The translations under genes and the position numbers were made by a program. From Halomonas sp. MCCC 1A13316 (lineage in GTDB: Bacteria > Pseudomonadota > Gammaproteobacteria > Pseudomonadales > Halomonadaceae), in NCBI RefSeq assembly GCF_014931605.1, contig NZ_CP053382.1, forward strand, positions 1,364,001 through 1,428,000: 64,000 nt of DNA, in the 5' to 3' direction. The first letter of the stretch is position 1. Each line of letters begins with the position of its first letter. The notes below the pieces were generated by a model. It had not been told where the DNA came from. It made no database searches and saw nothing but the letters and a program-made list of their open reading frames with translations. Of the stretch, positions 51,163 to 61,032 are shown piece by piece.

Positions 51163-51744
51163 ATGAAGGCATGGCGTCGATCCTGCACGGGGCTGTTGGC
51201 AGTGCTGTGGCTGTCGGGCTGTGGTGGCGATGACAGCGACTCGGCAGCGAAAGAGGAGCCGCAACAGGAACAGCCGAACGACGTTACCAGCGAGCCAGCC
51301 GAGGCGCCGACCGAAGTGGACCCGTTAACGGTCGAGATTCATGCCTCTGCTAGCCTGCGTGGCGATCGTCGACTCATGGTCGAGGGTGAAACCAACCTAC
51401 CTGACGAGACGCGCCTCTTGCTCGTCGTGGAGCGTGAGCTGAGCGGCTTGCGCTGGCAGGCGCGTACAACGGTTTCCGATGGACGATTCGCCGCGGGGCC
51501 GTTCGGGTCGGGCAGCGGCCTGCCGGATGGGGGGTACACCATCACCATCGACCTGGTAGAAGCCACCATTCAGCCGGCTTCCGTGCAGGAGCGAATCGGT
51601 AAGCAGGGCGAGCACCTCGAGGGTGAGCTGGTACGGAGCTCGCAGCATGGCCTGGGGCAGGTGGCAAGGTACTCGCGGCGCTACCTGATCGGCAGTGAGC
51701 CGCGCCGGGCCACCGATCAGGTAGAAGTGTTGGAAGTCGAGTGA
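51163..51744 (+). CDS. Hypothetical lipoprotein
   Basis: A 193-aa protein with a lipoprotein signal (LLAVLWLSGC, Cys about residue 20) followed by a Gly/Asp/Ser/Glu/Pro-rich linker and a beta-rich domain (VEIHASASLRGDRRLMVEGETNLPDETRLLLVVERELSG, GGYTITIDLVEA). The latter resembles small immunoglobulin-like domains. Not recognised by name. AGGAG precedes the ATG. It converges on the XRE regulator gene, 12 bp away. Confidence 0.75.
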   Translation: MKAWRRSCTGLLAVLWLSGCGGDDSDSAAKEEPQQEQPNDVTSEPAEAPTEVDPLTVEIHASASLRGDRRLMVEGETNLPDETRLLLVVERELSGLRWQARTTVSDGRFAAGPFGSGSGLPDGGYTITIDLVEATIQPASVQERIGKQGEHLEGELVRSSQHGLGQVARYSRRYLIGSEPRRATDQVEVLEVE

Positions 51745-51756
51745 AGGGGGGCGACT

Positions 51757-52353
51757 TCAGGCGCTATCCTTGCGCCAGCGAGCCAATAGCCTTCCCACAA
51801 CCCTCTCGGTCGTCTCCAGCGGGATCGGTATGGACGTGGCGTCGCTGACGCTGCTGAACAACAACTCACCGTTATTGCCGTACTCGAGTTGTCCGATATA
51901 CAACCCTCCCGCCCCTTCAATCAGATAGCGGCCAGGCCGGTCGCAGTTCTCGGTGGGGCCGAAGGCGGCAAGATCACCGCTATCGAGGTAGTCGAACCGC
52001 TCTCCTGGCGCCGGGGTGACGAGATAGCACTCACCTTGCCAGCCGACACCTGCCAGAATTTCATCGGACAACGTGAAGTGGTTGGCATTGGGGTCCAACC
52101 ATGGCACGGGAGGCTGGCCGCGAAGGTAGAGTGGCGTGGGCCTCAACCGAGCCTCGCCTTCGAGCAGTTGAGCCAGCGTACAGCCAAGGGCATCCGCCAG
52201 CGCTACCAACCTTTCATGACCGATCTGCTTGATGGCACCCGATTCCCAATACGAGATCGTGACATCCGAAACCCCGACCTTTCTTGCCAGTGCAGCCTTG
52301 TTCAGGTCTGCCTTTAACCGTAAGCGATTGATTCTTTGACCTAATGAATCCAT
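51757..52353 (-). CDS. XRE-family regulator with S24/LexA-like C-terminal domain
   Basis: A 198-aa protein with an N-terminal Cro/CI-type HTH (LGQRINRLRLKADLNKAALARKVGVSDVTISYWESGA, residues 4-40). The C-terminal half (SDEILAGVGWQGECYLVTPAPGERFDYLDSGDLAAFGP...RYLIEGAGGLYIGQLEY) has the general order of a CI/LexA S24 domain but lacks a recognisable GDSM nucleophile. Divergent from gltX. Could be a prophage-type repressor domesticated as a regulator. Confidence 0.75.
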   Translation of the reverse strand: MDSLGQRINRLRLKADLNKAALARKVGVSDVTISYWESGAIKQIGHERLVALADALGCTLAQLLEGEARLRPTPLYLRGQPPVPWLDPNANHFTLSDEILAGVGWQGECYLVTPAPGERFDYLDSGDLAAFGPTENCDRPGRYLIEGAGGLYIGQLEYGNNGELLFSSVSDATSIPIPLETTERVVGRLLARWRKDSA

Positions 52354-52600
52354 TTCATTTAACCTGGCGACTGTAGGTACTAAAGTATGAAGATAGTCAA
52401 TGATCTGTGTTAACTGTGCAAATTTAGCACGTAAACGATAAATTGACTCTACCGTCTGGGTGCCTTTGCGCCAATAAGAATCATTCTATCCGTGCAAGCC
52501 TGTGACGGCCATCACCGTCGGAGTGCTGGCGCGGCTACCTGTGTCGATTCAGGTGCGTATAATGCCGCCATACGCATACCCCGACTGGATAAGGGACGAC

Positions 52601-54082
52601 ATGACTGTACGTACTCGCATTGCGCCGTCACCCACCGGCGACCCGCACGTTGGAACTGCCTACATTGCGTTGTTCAATCTCTGCTTTGCGAAGCAGCATG
52701 GCGGGCAATTCATCCTGCGAATCGAAGACACGGACCGGGTGCGTTCCACGCAGGAGTCCGAGCAGATGATCTTGGACTCGCTGCGCTGGCTTGGGCTTAG
52801 CTGGGACGAGGGCCCTGACGTTGGCGGCCCCCATGGCCCCTATCGTCAGAGCGAGCGCGGCGACATTTATGCCGAACACGCCCGCCAGCTGATCGAAGAC
52901 GGTCATGCCTTCAAGTGCTACCGCACCAGCAAAGAGTTGGACGAGTTGAGAGAGGCGCGCAAGGCCAGCGGCATGCATCTTGCGCTCAAGCCCTCGGACC
53001 TGGCGTTACCGGAAGACGAGGCGGCGCGTCGAGAGCGGGAGGGCTGGCCGTATGTGGTGCGCATGAAGGTGCCTTCCAGTGGCTCCTGCGTGATTGATGA
53101 CATGCTGCGTGGCCCCATCGAGGTCGACTGGGCGCAGGTGGATGCTCAGGTCCTGCTCAAGTCGGACGGTATGCCGACCTACCATCTGGCCAATGTGGTC
53201 GATGATCATCTGATGGGCATCACTCACGTGCTGCGTGGCGAGGAGTGGATCAACTCGGCGCCCAAGCATCAGCTGCTGTATGAATACTTCGGTTGGCAGA
53301 TGCCGGCGCTGTGTCATATGCCGTTGCTACGCAACCCTGACAAGTCGAAGCTCTCCAAGCGCAAGAACCCCACTTCCATCAACTACTACCGGCGTATGGG
53401 GTTCCTGCCGCAGGCGGTCATCAACTACCTGGGGCGCATGGGTTGGTCGATGCCCGATGAGCGCGAGAAGTTCAGCCTCGACGAGATGATGGCGCATTTC
53501 GATGTCCAGCGAGTGTCGCTGGGCGGGCCGATCTTCGATCTGGAGAAGTTGACCTGGCTGAACGGGCTCTATATTCGCGAGGACCTGGATGACAAGGCCT
53601 TCCTCCGGGCGCTGATGGAGTGGGCGTTCAACGAGGAGTACGTGGGTCAGATCCTGCCGCAGGTACGTACCCGGGTGGAGACCCTGTCTCAGGTGGCGCC
53701 GCTTGCAGGGCACTTCTTCAGCGGCGTGCCTGCGGTTCGTGAAGTGGATTTCGAGGGCGTCAAGGTAGAGCGTGAAGAGCTTCTCAAGTTGCTGCAGTTC
53801 CTGACCTGGCGCTTCGAGACGGTGCCGGCATGGCGCAAGGAGGTGCTGCTCGACGAGATCAAGGCACTGGCCGGCCATTTCGAACTCAAGATGAAGGATT
53901 TCCTGGCGCCCGTGTTCATCGCCATCACCGGCACTACGGCAAGTACTTCGGTCATGGACGCCATGGCAATCCTGGGTTCCGACGTGACTCGGGCGCGGCT
54001 GCGAAATGCCATCGAAGTGTTGGGCGGGGTTTCCAAGAAGCAGGCCAAGCGCTTCGAGAAAGAGTACCGCGACCTGGCTTGA
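52601..54082 (+). CDS. gltX: Glutamate--tRNA ligase
   Basis: A 493-aa class I aminoacyl-tRNA synthetase. The HIGH-equivalent motif is [15 protein letters not shown], and the KMSKS-equivalent is KLSKRKN near residue 248. The C-terminal anticodon-binding domain covers about residues 330-493. ATG at 52601 gives [13 protein letters not shown]; the frame is open to 52502. The gene is followed by a tRNA-Ala and a tRNA-Glu, its own substrate. Confidence 0.96.
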   Translation: MTVRTRIAPSPTGDPHVGTAYIALFNLCFAKQHGGQFILRIEDTDRVRSTQESEQMILDSLRWLGLSWDEGPDVGGPHGPYRQSERGDIYAEHARQLIEDGHAFKCYRTSKELDELREARKASGMHLALKPSDLALPEDEAARREREGWPYVVRMKVPSSGSCVIDDMLRGPIEVDWAQVDAQVLLKSDGMPTYHLANVVDDHLMGITHVLRGEEWINSAPKHQLLYEYFGWQMPALCHMPLLRNPDKSKLSKRKNPTSINYYRRMGFLPQAVINYLGRMGWSMPDEREKFSLDEMMAHFDVQRVSLGGPIFDLEKLTWLNGLYIREDLDDKAFLRALMEWAFNEEYVGQILPQVRTRVETLSQVAPLAGHFFSGVPAVREVDFEGVKVEREELLKLLQFLTWRFETVPAWRKEVLLDEIKALAGHFELKMKDFLAPVFIAITGTTASTSVMDAMAILGSDVTRARLRNAIEVLGGVSKKQAKRFEKEYRDLA

Positions 54083-54096
54083 TCGGTCTGATTGAC

Positions 54097-54125
54097 TTGA
54101 CATGGGCGGGGCGAATCAGTAACAT
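54097..54125 (+). promoter_or_regulatory. Strong promoter of the tRNA-Ala/tRNA-Glu unit
   Basis: TTGACA, 17-bp spacer, TAACAT, followed by a GC-rich discriminator (ACGCCCCG). The GC-rich discriminator is the mark of stringently controlled stable-RNA promoters. It starts right after the gltX stop. Confidence 0.75.
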
Positions 54126-54149
54126 ACGCCCCGTCTTCAAGGCACATGT

Positions 54150-54225
54150 GGGGCCTTAGCTCAGCTGGGAGAGCGCGACACTGGCAGTGTCGAGGTCAGC
54201 GGTTCGATCCCGCTAGGCTCCACCA
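54150..54225 (+). tRNA. tRNA-Ala (anticodon GGC)
   Basis: 76 nt with encoded CCA. Acceptor GGGGCCT pairs with AGGCTCC (one G-U); D-arm TAGCTCAGCTGGGAGAGC; anticodon stem-loop ACACTGGCAGTGT with GGC; T-arm AGCGG-TTCGATC-CCGCT. Confidence 0.97.
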
Positions 54226-54255
54226 TACGTGTCTTGCGGTATCTGAAGACTTTGC

Positions 54256-54331
54256 GTCCCATTCGTCTAGTGGTCCAGGACACCGCCCTTTCACGGCGGG
54301 AACAGGGGTTCGAACCCCCTATGGGACGCCA
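54256..54331 (+). tRNA. tRNA-Glu (anticodon TTC)
   Basis: 76 nt with encoded CCA. Acceptor GTCCCAT pairs with ATGGGAC; D-arm TCGTCTAGTGGTCCAGGA; anticodon stem-loop CCGCC-CTTTCAC-GGCGG with TTC; T-arm AGGGG-TTCGAAC-CCCCT. Lies 30 bp after tRNA-Ala and is probably cotranscribed with it. Confidence 0.97.
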
Positions 54332-54808
54332 CTTCCTCCTGCAATTATCCCCGTCGATTCATCTTGTCTCAGACGCTTCCGGCGCTCTGTGTATGAGTGC
54401 GTTACGACATGTTTCCTTGCGTGAAAAGTCCATTGAAGCTGCCGTTTTTTCAGCCTTTTGGGCTTGACTTGTCCACTTGCTCAGTGTCTTGGCTGCTCTC
54501 CTGTGTGTAATTGGCCGCAAAGGCGCCAAACGAGTGTGCAGCTGCAAAAAGCGTTAAATATCAGCTACTTAAAATTGGTCAAAAAATAGCCAATCTAAGG
54601 GCAAGCCCCTTCTCATGCCGATCCGATGATGTTTTCTTGCGGTTGTGAACAGGGTTATCCACAGAATGTGTGGAAAACATTCGGGCCGTTGAAAAAGCTC
54701 GATTCGCTCCGTGTAAAGCGTGTGCTGTCAAGATAGGCTTGCCACTTTTCTGGTACTTTCTCCTTAGGTGCGTCGCGGATAGACCCACCTAAGGAGGCTT
54801 TGAGGGTG
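54332..54808. other. Intergenic region after the tRNA genes
   Basis: No gene is supported in these 477 bases. It includes a weak terminator-like segment near 54440-54470 (GCCG-TTTTTT, AGCC-TTTT-GGGCT) and one DnaA-box-like TTATCCACA at 54655-54663 with an opposed TGTGGAAAA nearby. The right end abuts the minus-strand dehydrogenase stop. Confidence 0.5.
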
Positions 54809-55699
54809 TCAGCCCTGGCCGAGTGCGCGCAGGCGACGCAACAGGGAGGAGGTGTCCCAGCGTCCGCCGCCCATTACCTGAACATCGCCATAGAACTGGT
54901 CGACCAGTGCCGTGACGGGCAGGCGAGCCTGGAGACGGCGCGCTTGCTCAAGACAGATTCCCAGGTCCTTGCGCATCCAGTCGACGGCAAAGCCGTGATC
55001 GTATTCGTCACCGATCATGGTCGCGTGGCGATTCTCCATCTGCCAGGAGCCGGCGGCGCCCTTGGAAATCACGTCGACTACGCGTTGCTGATCGAGCCCC
55101 GCCTGTTCGGCGAAATGCAGGCCCTCGGCCAGGCCCTGTACCAGCCCTGCGATACAGATCTGATTTACCATCTTGGTCAACTGACCGCTACCGGCGGGTC
55201 CCATCAGACTGACGGCCCGGGCGTAATGAGCCAGTATGGGCTCGGCACGAGCATAGTCGGGTTGCTCGCCACCGCACATGATCGTCAGCATGCCGTTCTC
55301 GGCGCCTTGCTGGCCGCCAGAGACCGGCGCGTCGATGAAGCCGATGCCGCGCTCGCGGCAGGCTGCGTCGAGCTGCTCGGCAAGGTCGGCCGAGGCGGTG
55401 GTGTGGTCGACCAGCAGGCTGCCTGTGCTCATGCCGGAAAGTGCGCCCTGTTCGCCCACGGTGACCTGCCTGACATCATCGTCATTGCCTACGCAGACCA
55501 GTACCAGGTCGGCTCCTTGAGCGGCCTCGGCGGGTGTGGCGTGGTGGCTGCCGCCATGTTCCCCGGTCCAGGCCTTGGCCTTGGCCTCGGTACGGTTGTA
55601 GACACGCACCTCGAGCCCGGCACGAGCCAGATGGCCGGCCATGGGGTAGCCCATCACGCCCAGGCCGATGAAGGCGACGGTGGAGATCTGTTCTTGCAT
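54809..55699 (-). CDS. NAD(P)-dependent beta-hydroxyacid dehydrogenase (3-hydroxyisobutyrate/tartronate semialdehyde reductase family)
   Basis: A 296-aa enzyme with the N-terminal Rossmann motif VAFIGLGVMGYPMAGHLARAG and VYNRT. The substrate-binding segment is FIDAPVSGGQQGAENGMLTIMCGG, and the catalytic Lys lies in GSGQLTKMVNQI. Family members reduce tartronate semialdehyde (GarR) or oxidise 3-hydroxyisobutyrate (MmsB); sequence alone does not decide. The start at 55699 (MQEQIS) was chosen over longer frames up to 55810. Confidence 0.88.
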   Translation of the reverse strand: MQEQISTVAFIGLGVMGYPMAGHLARAGLEVRVYNRTEAKAKAWTGEHGGSHHATPAEAAQGADLVLVCVGNDDDVRQVTVGEQGALSGMSTGSLLVDHTTASADLAEQLDAACRERGIGFIDAPVSGGQQGAENGMLTIMCGGEQPDYARAEPILAHYARAVSLMGPAGSGQLTKMVNQICIAGLVQGLAEGLHFAEQAGLDQQRVVDVISKGAAGSWQMENRHATMIGDEYDHGFAVDWMRKDLGICLEQARRLQARLPVTALVDQFYGDVQVMGGGRWDTSSLLRRLRALGQG

Positions 55700-55761
55700 T
55701 GCGTTTCCCTCTCTGTTGATTGTTGCTGGAAACTGGCGCGTTAACGCAGGGCCACTACGCA

Positions 55762-55785
55762 GAAAGCCGCCCGAAGGCGGCTTTC
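55762..55785 (-). terminator. Terminator of gltA
   Basis: GAAAGCCGCC-TTCG-GGCGGCTTTC read on the minus strand: a perfect 10-bp stem with a stable TTCG tetraloop, 34 bp after the gltA stop. Confidence 0.75.
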
Positions 55786-55818
55786 CACTACGCTGCGGCC
55801 GGGGCCGCATCCTGCCGC

Positions 55819-57102
55819 TTATTTGGCAGGATAGTCGCGCTGGGTATGGCCGATATAGAGCTGGCGCGGGCGACCGATCTTGTAGTCGTCGCTCAGCATC
55901 TCATGCCAGTGGGAGATCCAGCCGATGGTGCGCGACACGGCAAAGATCACCGTGAACATGTTGGTCGGAATGCCCATCGCCTTGAGAATGATGCCGGAGT
56001 AGAAGTCGACATTGGGGTAGAGCTTGCGCTCCACGAAGTACTCGTCTTCCAGGGCAATCTGCTCCAGGCGCTTGGCGATCTTGAGCTGCGGGTCGTCGAT
56101 GCCCAGTTCGGCCAGCACCTCGTCGCAGGTCTCCTTCATCACCTTGGCACGCGGGTCGAAGTTGCGATACACGCGGTGTCCGAAGCCCATCAGCTTGAAC
56201 GGATCATCCTTGTCCTTGGCCTTGTCGATGAAGCGCTGGATGTTCTCTTCGGAATCGTCGCCGATCTCGTCGAGCATCTTCAGCACCGCTTCGTTGGCGC
56301 CGCCGTGGGCCGGGCCCCAAAGTGCGGCGATGCCGGCGCTGATGCAGGCGAACGGGTTGGCGCCGGTAGAGCCGGCCAGGCGCACCGTGGAGGTGGAGGC
56401 GTTCTGCTCGTGATCGGCGTGGAGCATGAAGATGCGATCCATGGCCTTGGCATAGACCGGGTTGACCTTGTACTGCTCGCACGGATTGCTGAACATCATG
56501 TAGAGGAAGTTCTCTGCATAGCTCAGGTCGTTGCGCGGATAGTTGAAGGGCTGGCCGACGTTGTACTTGTAGGACATTGCCGCAAGGGTCGGCATCTTGG
56601 CGATCAGGCGGATGGCGCTGATCTCGCGGTCGTGTTCCTGGGTGATGTCCATGTGGTCATGGTAGAAGGCCGCCAGGCCACCGACCACGCCGCACAGGAT
56701 CGACATCGGGTGGGCGTCGCGACGGAAGCCCTTGAAGAAGTTGTTGATCTGGTCGTGAACCATGGTGTGGTTACGGACCCGCGACTCGAAGTCGGCATAC
56801 TGCTCATCGGTGGGGAGTTCGCCGAACAGCAGCGTATAGCACAGCTCGACGAAGTTGGACTCTTTGGCCAACTGGTCGATCGGGTAGCCGCGATGCAGCA
56901 GTACGCCCTTGGCGCCATCGATATAAGTGATGGCCGACTGGCACGAGGAGGTTGCCATGAAGCCGGGGTCGTAGGTGAACAGGCCATCGGCGCCGAGACC
57001 ACGAACATCGACCACGTCAGGGCCCAGGGTGCCTGAGTAGACCGGCAGCTCGATCGTCTTGTCCAGGCCGTCTACCGTCAGTGTCGCTTTCCTGTCAGCC
57101 AT
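55819..57102 (-). CDS. gltA: Citrate synthase (type II, hexameric)
   Basis: A 427-aa TCA enzyme condensing acetyl-CoA and oxaloacetate. The catalytic residues are in [23 protein letters not shown] (His) and the C-terminal [16 protein letters not shown] (Asp in VDFYSG), with [14 protein letters not shown]. Length matches the NADH-regulated gammaproteobacterial type. Divergent from sdhCDAB across a 462-bp control region; a TTGACA-16-TATAGT promoter lies about 90 bp upstream. Confidence 0.97.
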   Translation of the reverse strand: MADRKATLTVDGLDKTIELPVYSGTLGPDVVDVRGLGADGLFTYDPGFMATSSCQSAITYIDGAKGVLLHRGYPIDQLAKESNFVELCYTLLFGELPTDEQYADFESRVRNHTMVHDQINNFFKGFRRDAHPMSILCGVVGGLAAFYHDHMDITQEHDREISAIRLIAKMPTLAAMSYKYNVGQPFNYPRNDLSYAENFLYMMFSNPCEQYKVNPVYAKAMDRIFMLHADHEQNASTSTVRLAGSTGANPFACISAGIAALWGPAHGGANEAVLKMLDEIGDDSEENIQRFIDKAKDKDDPFKLMGFGHRVYRNFDPRAKVMKETCDEVLAELGIDDPQLKIAKRLEQIALEDEYFVERKLYPNVDFYSGIILKAMGIPTNMFTVIFAVSRTIGWISHWHEMLSDDYKIGRPRQLYIGHTQRDYPAK

Positions 57103-57189
57103 TCTGGCCTCCTCTCGAAGTCGAATCGTACGTTAACTCATTCTTTCGCAAACCCTGTTGAACCGCTGGCCCGCGAAAAAGGTTCGCCC

Positions 57190-57217
57190 ACTATAGAAGC
57201 GTTCCCGTGATTGTCAA
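57190..57217 (-). promoter_or_regulatory. Sigma-70 promoter of gltA
   Basis: Read on the minus strand: TTGACA (57217-57212), 16-bp spacer, TATAGT (57195-57190). Start near 57183, about 80 nt of leader before the ATG. Confidence 0.75.
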
Positions 57218-57402
57218 TTGGGCCAAAGCGACCGTCTCGTTGTGCGGAAGAGTCTATATTGTATAGTATCTGGATAAGAAATGGTGCTTTGCATCACTAA
57301 GAAGCCTAGCCGGCTGCGGGCTTCCTGACGATGCCCTCCTGGGATGGCCGTCAATCGCGTGTCGGCAGGCTTGTACCATGGTCGAGTGAAGGCGGTGCAC
57401 AT

Positions 57403-57431
57403 TTGTCACTGGGGGTACATGTCCCTATAAT
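57403..57431 (+). promoter_or_regulatory. Sigma-70 promoter of the sdhCDAB(-sucAB) operon
   Basis: TTGTCA, 17-bp spacer, TATAAT (57426-57431). The rest of the 462-bp gltA-sdhC spacer holds no gene; a further AT-rich TATATTGTATAGTATC stretch near 57250-57270 may be another promoter or a regulator site. Confidence 0.75.
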
Positions 57432-57564
57432 CCACACCGCGCGACTGGCAGGTACTCGTTGTCATGCCCGTCCCGGCAGCGGCGAGCCCCCTACCTCAAA
57501 CCACCGCCCGCTCGAGCCTGGTCCCATCGGTTGTAGAGCGAGCCAAGAGAGTGTGTATAGAGCC

Positions 57565-57942
57565 GTGAATAGCAAACGACCCGTCAACCTAGACCTCACC
57601 ACCATACATTTCCCGCTTCCCGCCTTGACGTCGATCGCCCACCGCATTACCGGCGTCATCTTGTTCGTTGGCCTCATCTTTGCCTTCTGGGCGCTCGACA
57701 AGTCGCTGTCGTCGCCGGAAGGATTCGCAGCCGTCAAGGACGCGCTGGCACATAACTTCCTGGCGAAGCTGATCGCCTGGGGTCTGCTGTCGGCACTGGC
57801 ATTCCATTTCGTGGCTGGCATCAAGCACCTGCTGATGGATGCCGATTTCGGCGTGACCCTTGAAGGTGGCGTCAAGAAGGCACAGGCCACCGTGGTCCTC
57901 AGTGCCGTCCTGATCATTCTGGCGGGAGTCTGGGTATGGTAA
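57565..57942 (+). CDS. sdhC: Succinate dehydrogenase cytochrome b556 subunit
   Basis: A 125-aa membrane anchor with three helices. It has the SIAHRITGVILF motif (quinone-site Ser and Arg) and the haem-ligand His in FHFVAGIKHLLMD. Start is most likely GTG at 57565 (VNSKRPVNLDL), matching the usual N-terminus; another in-frame GTG lies at 57553. The stop overlaps sdhD by 7 bp. Confidence 0.93.
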   Translation: MNSKRPVNLDLTTIHFPLPALTSIAHRITGVILFVGLIFAFWALDKSLSSPEGFAAVKDALAHNFLAKLIAWGLLSALAFHFVAGIKHLLMDADFGVTLEGGVKKAQATVVLSAVLIILAGVWVW

Positions 57943-58283
57943 CCAACATCACCAATCTGGGTCGTAGCGGCCTCTCCGACTGGCTGATTCAGCGTGTATC
58001 GGCTGTCATCCTGGCGCTCTATACGGTATTCATCGTCGCGTACCTGCTGTTCAACCCCGGGCTCGACTACGCCACCTGGAGCAACTTGTTTGCCCAGACC
58101 TGGATGCGCATCTTCTCTCTGCTGGCCTTTATCTCGCTTGCCGCGCACGCCTGGATCGGCCTGTGGACGGTAACCACCGACTACCTCAAGTCGACCAGCC
58201 TGCGTATCGGCGCCCAGATCGTCATCATCCTGGCCATTTTCGTGTTCCTGGTCTGGGGCATTCAAGTTCTGTGGGGAGCCTGA
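57936..58283 (+). CDS. sdhD: Succinate dehydrogenase membrane anchor subunit
   Basis: A 115-aa three-helix anchor, with SDWLIQRVSAVILALYTVFI and the haem-ligand region AAHAWIGLWTVTTDYL. With SdhC it binds haem b and ubiquinone. It overlaps sdhC and precedes sdhA by 3 bp. Confidence 0.93.
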   Translation: MVTNITNLGRSGLSDWLIQRVSAVILALYTVFIVAYLLFNPGLDYATWSNLFAQTWMRIFSLLAFISLAAHAWIGLWTVTTDYLKSTSLRIGAQIVIILAIFVFLVWGIQVLWGA

Positions 58284-58286
58284 TCC

Positions 58287-60059
58287 ATGTCTAACATGCG
58301 TACCTTGACCTACGATGCCATCATCATCGGCGGTGGCGGTTCCGGCCTGCGTGCCGCGCTCGAACTGGCCAAGTCCGGCAAGAAGACCGCCGTGCTGTCC
58401 AAGGTCTTTCCGACTCGCTCGCACACTGTTTCCGCCCAGGGCGGGATCACCTGTGCCATCGCTTCGGCCGACCCCAATGACGACTGGCGCTGGCATATGT
58501 ACGACACCGTCAAGGGCGGTGACTACATCACCGATCAGGACGCGGCCGAGTACATGTGCTCCGAAGGTCCCAAGGCGGTCTTCGAACTCGAGCACATGGG
58601 CCTGCCATTCTCGCGCTTCGACAACGGCCGGATCTACCAGCGTCCGTTCGGCGGTCAGTCCAAGAACTTCGGCGAAGGCGGCCAGGCGGCCCGCACCTGT
58701 GCCGCGGCTGACCGTACCGGTCATGCCCTGTTGCACACGCTTTACCAGAACAACCTGAAGAACAACACGACCTTCCTCAACGAGTGGTTCGCGGTCGATC
58801 TGGTCAAGAACGCCAACGGCGACGTGGTGGGTTGCATCGCCATGTGCATCGAGACCGGCGAAGTGGTGCACGTCAAGTCCAAGGCCACCGTCATGGCCAC
58901 CGGCGGTGCCGGGCGGATCTACGCCTCCACCACCAACGCCTTGATCAACACCGGTGACGGCATCGGCATGGCGCTGCGCGCCGGCTTCCCGATGCAGGAC
59001 ATGGAGATGTGGCAGTTCCATCCCACCGGCATCTACGGCGCCGGCGTGCTGGTCACCGAAGGCTGCCGCGGCGAGGGTGGCTACCTGGTCAACAAGGACG
59101 GCGAGCGTTTCATGGAGCGCTATGCGCCCAACGCCAAGGACCTTGCCGGCCGCGACGTGGTGGCGCGCTCCATGGTCATGGAGATTCTCGAGGGCCGTGG
59201 CTGCGGCGAGAATGGCGATCACGTCTTCCTCAAGCTCGACCACCTGGGCGATGAGGTGCTCAACAAGCGCCTGCCGGGCATCAGCGAGCTGTCCAAGATC
59301 TTTGCCCACGTCGATCCGACCAATGCGCCGATCCCCGTGGTCCCGACCTGCCACTACATGATGGGCGGGATTCCGACCAACGTGCATGGCCAGGCGATCA
59401 TGCAGGACGCCGACGGCAACGACCACATCGTCAACGGCCTGTTCGCCTGCGGCGAGGCGGCCTGTGTCTCGGTGCACGGCGCCAACCGGCTGGGCGGCAA
59501 CTCGCTGCTCGACCTGGTGGTATTCGGCCGCGCGGCCGGCATGTTCATCGAGGGCGCGCTCAACGAGGGTATCGACTATCTTGATGCTTCCGAGAGCGAC
59601 ATCGATGCGGCCATGAAGCGCATGACCCGCTGGAACGAGTCCTCCGGCGGCGAGTCCGTGGCGGCCCTCAAGACCGAGCTGCAGAGCATCATGCAGAACT
59701 CCTTCGGCGTGTTCCGTCAGGAGGATCACATGCAGGAGGGCGTCAAGAAACTGGCCGACCTGCGTGGCCGCATTGCCGAGGCGCATCTTGTCGACAAGTC
59801 CGGCGCCTTCAATACCGCACGGGTCGAGGCGCTCGAGCTCGACAACCTGATGGAAGTGGCCGAGGCTACCGCCATCGCGGCGTTGGAGCGCAAGGAGAGC
59901 CGTGGCGCGCATTCCCGCTACGACTATCCGGATCGTGACGACACCAACTGGCTGAAGCACTCCATGTACTTCCCGGCCGAGAAGCGGGTCGGCAAGCGCG
60001 ACGTCAACTTCAAGCCGAAGACCGTCGACACCTTCGAGCCGAAAATCCGTACTTACTAA
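58287..60059 (+). CDS. sdhA: Succinate dehydrogenase flavoprotein subunit
   Basis: A 590-aa catalytic subunit. FAD-binding motif [19 protein letters not shown], the His for covalent FAD attachment in [13 protein letters not shown], dicarboxylate-binding residues in [22 protein letters not shown], and the C-terminal [15 protein letters not shown]. Length and ends are canonical. An 832-aa antisense frame covers it but is a composition artefact. Confidence 0.97.
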   Translation: MSNMRTLTYDAIIIGGGGSGLRAALELAKSGKKTAVLSKVFPTRSHTVSAQGGITCAIASADPNDDWRWHMYDTVKGGDYITDQDAAEYMCSEGPKAVFELEHMGLPFSRFDNGRIYQRPFGGQSKNFGEGGQAARTCAAADRTGHALLHTLYQNNLKNNTTFLNEWFAVDLVKNANGDVVGCIAMCIETGEVVHVKSKATVMATGGAGRIYASTTNALINTGDGIGMALRAGFPMQDMEMWQFHPTGIYGAGVLVTEGCRGEGGYLVNKDGERFMERYAPNAKDLAGRDVVARSMVMEILEGRGCGENGDHVFLKLDHLGDEVLNKRLPGISELSKIFAHVDPTNAPIPVVPTCHYMMGGIPTNVHGQAIMQDADGNDHIVNGLFACGEAACVSVHGANRLGGNSLLDLVVFGRAAGMFIEGALNEGIDYLDASESDIDAAMKRMTRWNESSGGESVAALKTELQSIMQNSFGVFRQEDHMQEGVKKLADLRGRIAEAHLVDKSGAFNTARVEALELDNLMEVAEATAIAALERKESRGAHSRYDYPDRDDTNWLKHSMYFPAEKRVGKRDVNFKPKTVDTFEPKIRTY

Positions 60060-60073
60060 GGGGGAGTCACGAG

Positions 60074-60778
60074 ATGCTTCAGGTATCCATCTACCGCTAC
60101 AACCCGGAAACCGACTCCGCGCCCTACATGCAGGAGTACCAGCTCGACACCCAGGGCCGCGACCTGATGGTCCTGAACGTGCTGGAGATGCTCAAGGCCG
60201 AGGACACCACCCTGGCCTTCCGTCGCAGCTGCCGCGAGGGCGTATGCGGTTCCGACGGCATGAACATGAACGGCAAGAACGGCCTGGCCTGCATCACTTC
60301 GATATCCGACGTGGTCAAGGACAACAAGCTGGTGCTGCGCCCGCTGCCGGGCCTGCCGGTGGTGCGCGACCTGGTGGTCGACATGGGCCTGTTCTACAAG
60401 CAGTACGAGCGCATTCAGCCGTACCTGCAGAACGATGAGCCGGCCCCGGCCATCGAGCGCCTGCAGTCGCCGGAAGATCGCGACAAGCTCGATGGGCTCT
60501 ACGAGTGCATCCTGTGCGCCTGCTGTTCAACCTCCTGCCCGTCGTTCTGGTGGAACCCGGACAAGTTCGTCGGCCCGGCCGGCCTGCTGCAGTCCTACCG
60601 CTTCCTGGCGGATTCGCGTGACACTGCGACTCGCGAACGCCTGGCCGAGTTGGAGGATCCGTTCAGCGTGTTCCGCTGCCGCGGCATCATGAACTGCGTC
60701 GCGGTATGCCCGAAGGGTCTCAACCCGACGCGGGCGATCGGCAAGATTCGCGACATGCTGCTGGCGAATGCCACTTAA
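60074..60778 (+). CDS. sdhB: Succinate dehydrogenase iron-sulfur subunit
   Basis: A 234-aa subunit with ligands for [2Fe-2S] (CREGVCGSDGMNMNGKNGLAC), [4Fe-4S] (CILCACCSTSCPSFWWN) and [3Fe-4S] (CRGIMNCVAVCPKGLNP). It carries electrons from FAD to quinone. GGGGGAG precedes the ATG. Confidence 0.97.
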   Translation: MLQVSIYRYNPETDSAPYMQEYQLDTQGRDLMVLNVLEMLKAEDTTLAFRRSCREGVCGSDGMNMNGKNGLACITSISDVVKDNKLVLRPLPGLPVVRDLVVDMGLFYKQYERIQPYLQNDEPAPAIERLQSPEDRDKLDGLYECILCACCSTSCPSFWWNPDKFVGPAGLLQSYRFLADSRDTATRERLAELEDPFSVFRCRGIMNCVAVCPKGLNPTRAIGKIRDMLLANAT

Positions 60779-60817
60779 ATCGTGGCGCGTAGCTTGCTAT
60801 CATACTGGCCGCAGTGC

Positions 60818-60986
60818 GACCGCGACGTCATGTCGCGGTCGGCTCGCTGACAACAGCAAGAGAGCCGGTGCCACAGGTACCGGCTCTTGAGCATGAATCG
60901 CAAGGATTCCGGCTTCGCGGCCGGAACCGCCGGGAAGAGAAGATGCCCCCACCGGCAGGGGCACCAGCCAAGCCGTCGCGGCTGGC
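60818..60986 (+). promoter_or_regulatory. Array of five hairpins in the sdhB-sucA spacer
   Basis: Consecutive stems are GACCGCGAC-GTCAT-GTCGCGGTC (60818-60840), AGAGCCGGTGCC-ACA-GGTACCGGCTCT (from about 60861, one G-U), TTCCGGC-TTCGCG-GCCGGAA (60907-60926), TGCCCC-N8-GGGGCA (60944-60963) and AGCCG-TCG-CGGCT (60971-60983). None has a T-run. They may protect sdh mRNA ends, attenuate, or form a structured sucA leader. Confidence 0.65.
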
Positions 60987-61032
60987 CCGCAACGGCGCCG
61001 ACAACACCCCATCAGTGTAGGGTGACCGAGAG

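Noticed and set aside
54655..54680. Replication origin
   Set aside because: Only one good DnaA box (TTATCCACA) and one weak opposed box; no cluster, no AT-rich unwinding element, no dnaA or gidA nearby.
57462..59960. 832-aa open frame on the minus strand over sdhC/sdhD/sdhA
   Set aside because: It is antisense to three certain genes. Its composition is dominated by Gly/Val/His/Ala/Gln/Asp from reading GC-rich codons backwards, and no domain motifs are visible.
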